Below, piece after piece: positions 22,149 to 23,167 of a stretch of 23,167 bases of DNA. Source of the DNA: a virus; the IMG/VR virus record IMGVR_UViG_3300012936_006838, positions 1 to 23,167 of that record; one strand, 5' to 3'. The notes below the pieces were generated by a model. The model did not search any database. It saw only the letters and a list, made by a program, of their open reading frames with translations, and was not told where the DNA came from. A program made the position numbers and the translations under genes. The first letter of the stretch is position 1, and the number at the start of each line of letters is the position of its first letter.

Positions 22149-22165
22149 ACTGTATTATAAACAGT
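22149..22165. repeat. inverted repeat flanking a -10 box
   Basis: ACTGT, seven bases (ATTATAA) and ACAGT form a 5-bp-arm inverted repeat between the LamG stop and the glycosyltransferase start. The short arms and AT-rich centre mean chance is a real alternative. Confidence 0.3.
22154..22159 (-). promoter_or_regulatory. predicted -10 box for the minus-strand glycosyltransferase
   Basis: On the minus strand TATAAT is followed by ACAGT and then the ATG at 22148, a spacing of five bases. No Shine-Dalgarno sequence is seen. The box is centred in the inverted repeat ACTGT-N7-ACAGT (22149-22165), which could be an operator. The -35 region is not recognisable. Confidence 0.45.
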
Positions 22166-22176
22166 AATACCCAAAT

Positions 22177-22836
22177 TTAAACACCAAACCTACCTCTTAA
22201 AGCGTTAAAGTTTTGCTTTATTTCAGCTAAAGTTAAAGTTTTATTGTAAGCTCGACCTACGGCTATTTTACCATTAAAGAAATAACTTTCACCATGGCTG
22301 TTCCCTAAATTAAAACTGGCGTCAGTGTTTGTCCAATCTAACTGGGTATTTGATGTCGTTTGTAAAACAGCATTTACATAAACTTTTGCTACGCTACTAG
22401 GCTCCCAAGTAGCTACCACATGTTGCCATACTCCAGCAACAGGACTTCCAGAAGATGTTGCTATTGCATTTTGGTCCAATCTAAAACTATATCCAGCACT
22501 GGTTACAGCCAATCGATAATTTCCAAAAGTTTTACCAATGATATGGTGAAATCCTGAATAAGAGTCTGCATTAACCCAAGCTTCTAGAGAAAATGGATCA
22601 CTGTGAATGAATCGCAAATCAGATGTGTTTCCGCATGCTACATAATCATTAGTGCCATCAAAATCTAAAGCTCCAGCATTAGACGGGCTGAAAGTCGCTC
22701 CATGTAATGTGCCGTTATTACCGTTGGCTCTATCAGTAAAAGTAGTGCCATCCATAGGATAAGATTTTGGGTCTCCTGCATCCAAGCAAAGCACTAATCC
22801 ATCTTCTACTATATTTGGGCTGCTACTAGCGCTCAT
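22177..22836 (-). CDS. LamG/concanavalin-A-like virion protein
   Basis: This 219-residue protein opens with NIVEDGLVLCLDAGDPKSY, the common phage LamG entry, then ALDFDGTNDYVAC, FSLEAWVNAD, WQHVVATWEPSS and KVYVNAVL, the diagnostic jelly-roll strands of the laminin-G/concanavalin fold. It ends EIKQNFNALRGRFGV, the same tail type as its neighbour. Phage LamG proteins usually sit on tails or capsids and bind carbohydrate. The start ATG at 22836 overlaps the stop of the upstream gene (ATGA), with GGGAGG (encoded by its neighbour's end) a few bases before, one of the few good ribosome-binding contexts in the window. A structural adhesin or decoration role is inferred. Confidence 0.82.
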   Translation of the reverse strand: MSASSSPNIVEDGLVLCLDAGDPKSYPMDGTTFTDRANGNNGTLHGATFSPSNAGALDFDGTNDYVACGNTSDLRFIHSDPFSLEAWVNADSYSGFHHIIGKTFGNYRLAVTSAGYSFRLDQNAIATSSGSPVAGVWQHVVATWEPSSVAKVYVNAVLQTTSNTQLDWTNTDASFNLGNSHGESYFFNGKIAVGRAYNKTLTLAEIKQNFNALRGRFGV

Positions 22837-23167
22837 ATTCCATACCTCCCTCTGACTGCCTTAAAATTTTGGCTAACCTCGCTAGCATTTAATTCTTTTG
22901 TGTACATTCTTATTGCATAAATTTTTCCTTGAAATTTTTGTCCAAGAGAGGTTCCTCTTACCCCTATATATGAAGAGCTTGATCCAGCAGCAAATGTATG
23001 ATTATTTTCAACTGCTAATGGTATCTCTACACCATTAGTATACATCTTTTCGTTTCGACTACCATCTCTAGTATATACAAATTGAGTTACAGCGTTTTGC
23101 ACATAAGCATTTGCGTTTGATGCGGCAGAAAAACAATTCCCTTGTCTATGCATTAAAAATCTAAAAC
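22833..23167 (-). CDS. LamG-like virion protein, 5' end outside window (partial)
   Basis: The minus-strand frame is open through the right edge (F-R-F-L precede the first Met at 23153), so the true start is probably outside. The visible 106-111 residues hold the second half of a LamG domain: FVYTRDGS, KMYTNGVEI, YIGVRGTSLGQKFQGKIYAIRMYTKEL, ending EVSQNFKAVRGRYGI. The same final motif closes the next gene, so the two are likely paralogous virion proteins. They overlap by ATGA, so they are co-translated. The ligand and the number of domains upstream are not visible. Confidence 0.75.
   Translation of the reverse strand, partial: FRFLMHRQGNCFSAASNANAYVQNAVTQFVYTRDGSRNEKMYTNGVEIPLAVENNHTFAAGSSSSYIGVRGTSLGQKFQGKIYAIRMYTKELNASEVSQNFKAVRGRYGI

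Overview
The window is a stretch of an AT-rich tailed bacteriophage genome, probably from an aquatic or marine phage. The reasons are its dense, overlapping, almost gene-free-gap layout, a complete set of phage replication and recombination genes, virion-type LamG proteins and several small proteins that recur in marine phage genomes. The host cannot be fixed from the sequence. Start codons rarely carry a clear Shine-Dalgarno sequence. No integrase, tRNA, rRNA, IS element or CRISPR array was seen.

Layout. (1) 1-2231: a partial unknown gene, then GDP-L-fucose synthase and GDP-mannose 4,6-dehydratase, together the two-enzyme route from GDP-mannose to GDP-L-fucose. (2) 2222-7899: a replication/recombination operon with a small unknown protein, a UvsX/RecA recombinase, a PD-(D/E)XK endonuclease, a small acidic protein, a DnaB-type helicase, a TOPRIM primase and a RecB/Cas4-like nuclease, nearly all joined by stop/start overlaps. 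(3) 7930-11830: a bacterial-type DNA polymerase III alpha split into three overlapping genes: degenerate PHP domain, DEDDh proofreading exonuclease, polymerase core. (4) 11842-15335: a ClpA/ClpC-type double AAA+ unfoldase that keeps a predicted ClpP-docking tripeptide, directly coupled to a protein of aminoglycoside-phosphotransferase/kinase fold whose catalytic loop is degenerate. (5) 15356-16320: a lysine- and methionine-rich phage protein ending in a canonical A-AAA-AAG slippery site. A -1 shift would append a 45-residue conserved phage domain that has no ATG, GTG or TTG start upstream of its conserved portion. (6) 16372-21468: a possible ssDNA-binding protein, a large glycosyltransferase with a zinc ribbon and DUF4214 domain, a coupled second glycosyltransferase-like half, a possible annealase/ssDNA-binding protein, a GNAT acetyltransferase and two small proteins. 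(7) 21465-23167, minus strand: a GT-A glycosyltransferase and two LamG/concanavalin-like virion proteins that converge on region 6.

How it fits together: regions 2-3 plus the ssDNA-binding candidates form a largely self-sufficient replisome (helicase, primase, polymerase, proofreading) with recombination factors. The sugar genes, three glycosyltransferase genes and the LamG proteins suggest fucose-linked glycosylation of virion or host surface together with carbohydrate-binding adhesins. The Clp-like gene suggests reprogramming of proteolysis or protein remodelling.

Regulation: five genes that begin after a small gap (7930, 11842/11845, 15356, 16372, and 22148 on the minus strand) lack a Shine-Dalgarno sequence. 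Each has a TATAAT/TGTAAATA-like box ending 5-7 bases before the ATG, the geometry expected for leaderless transcripts. The stretches without an annotated gene are all well under 300 bases.
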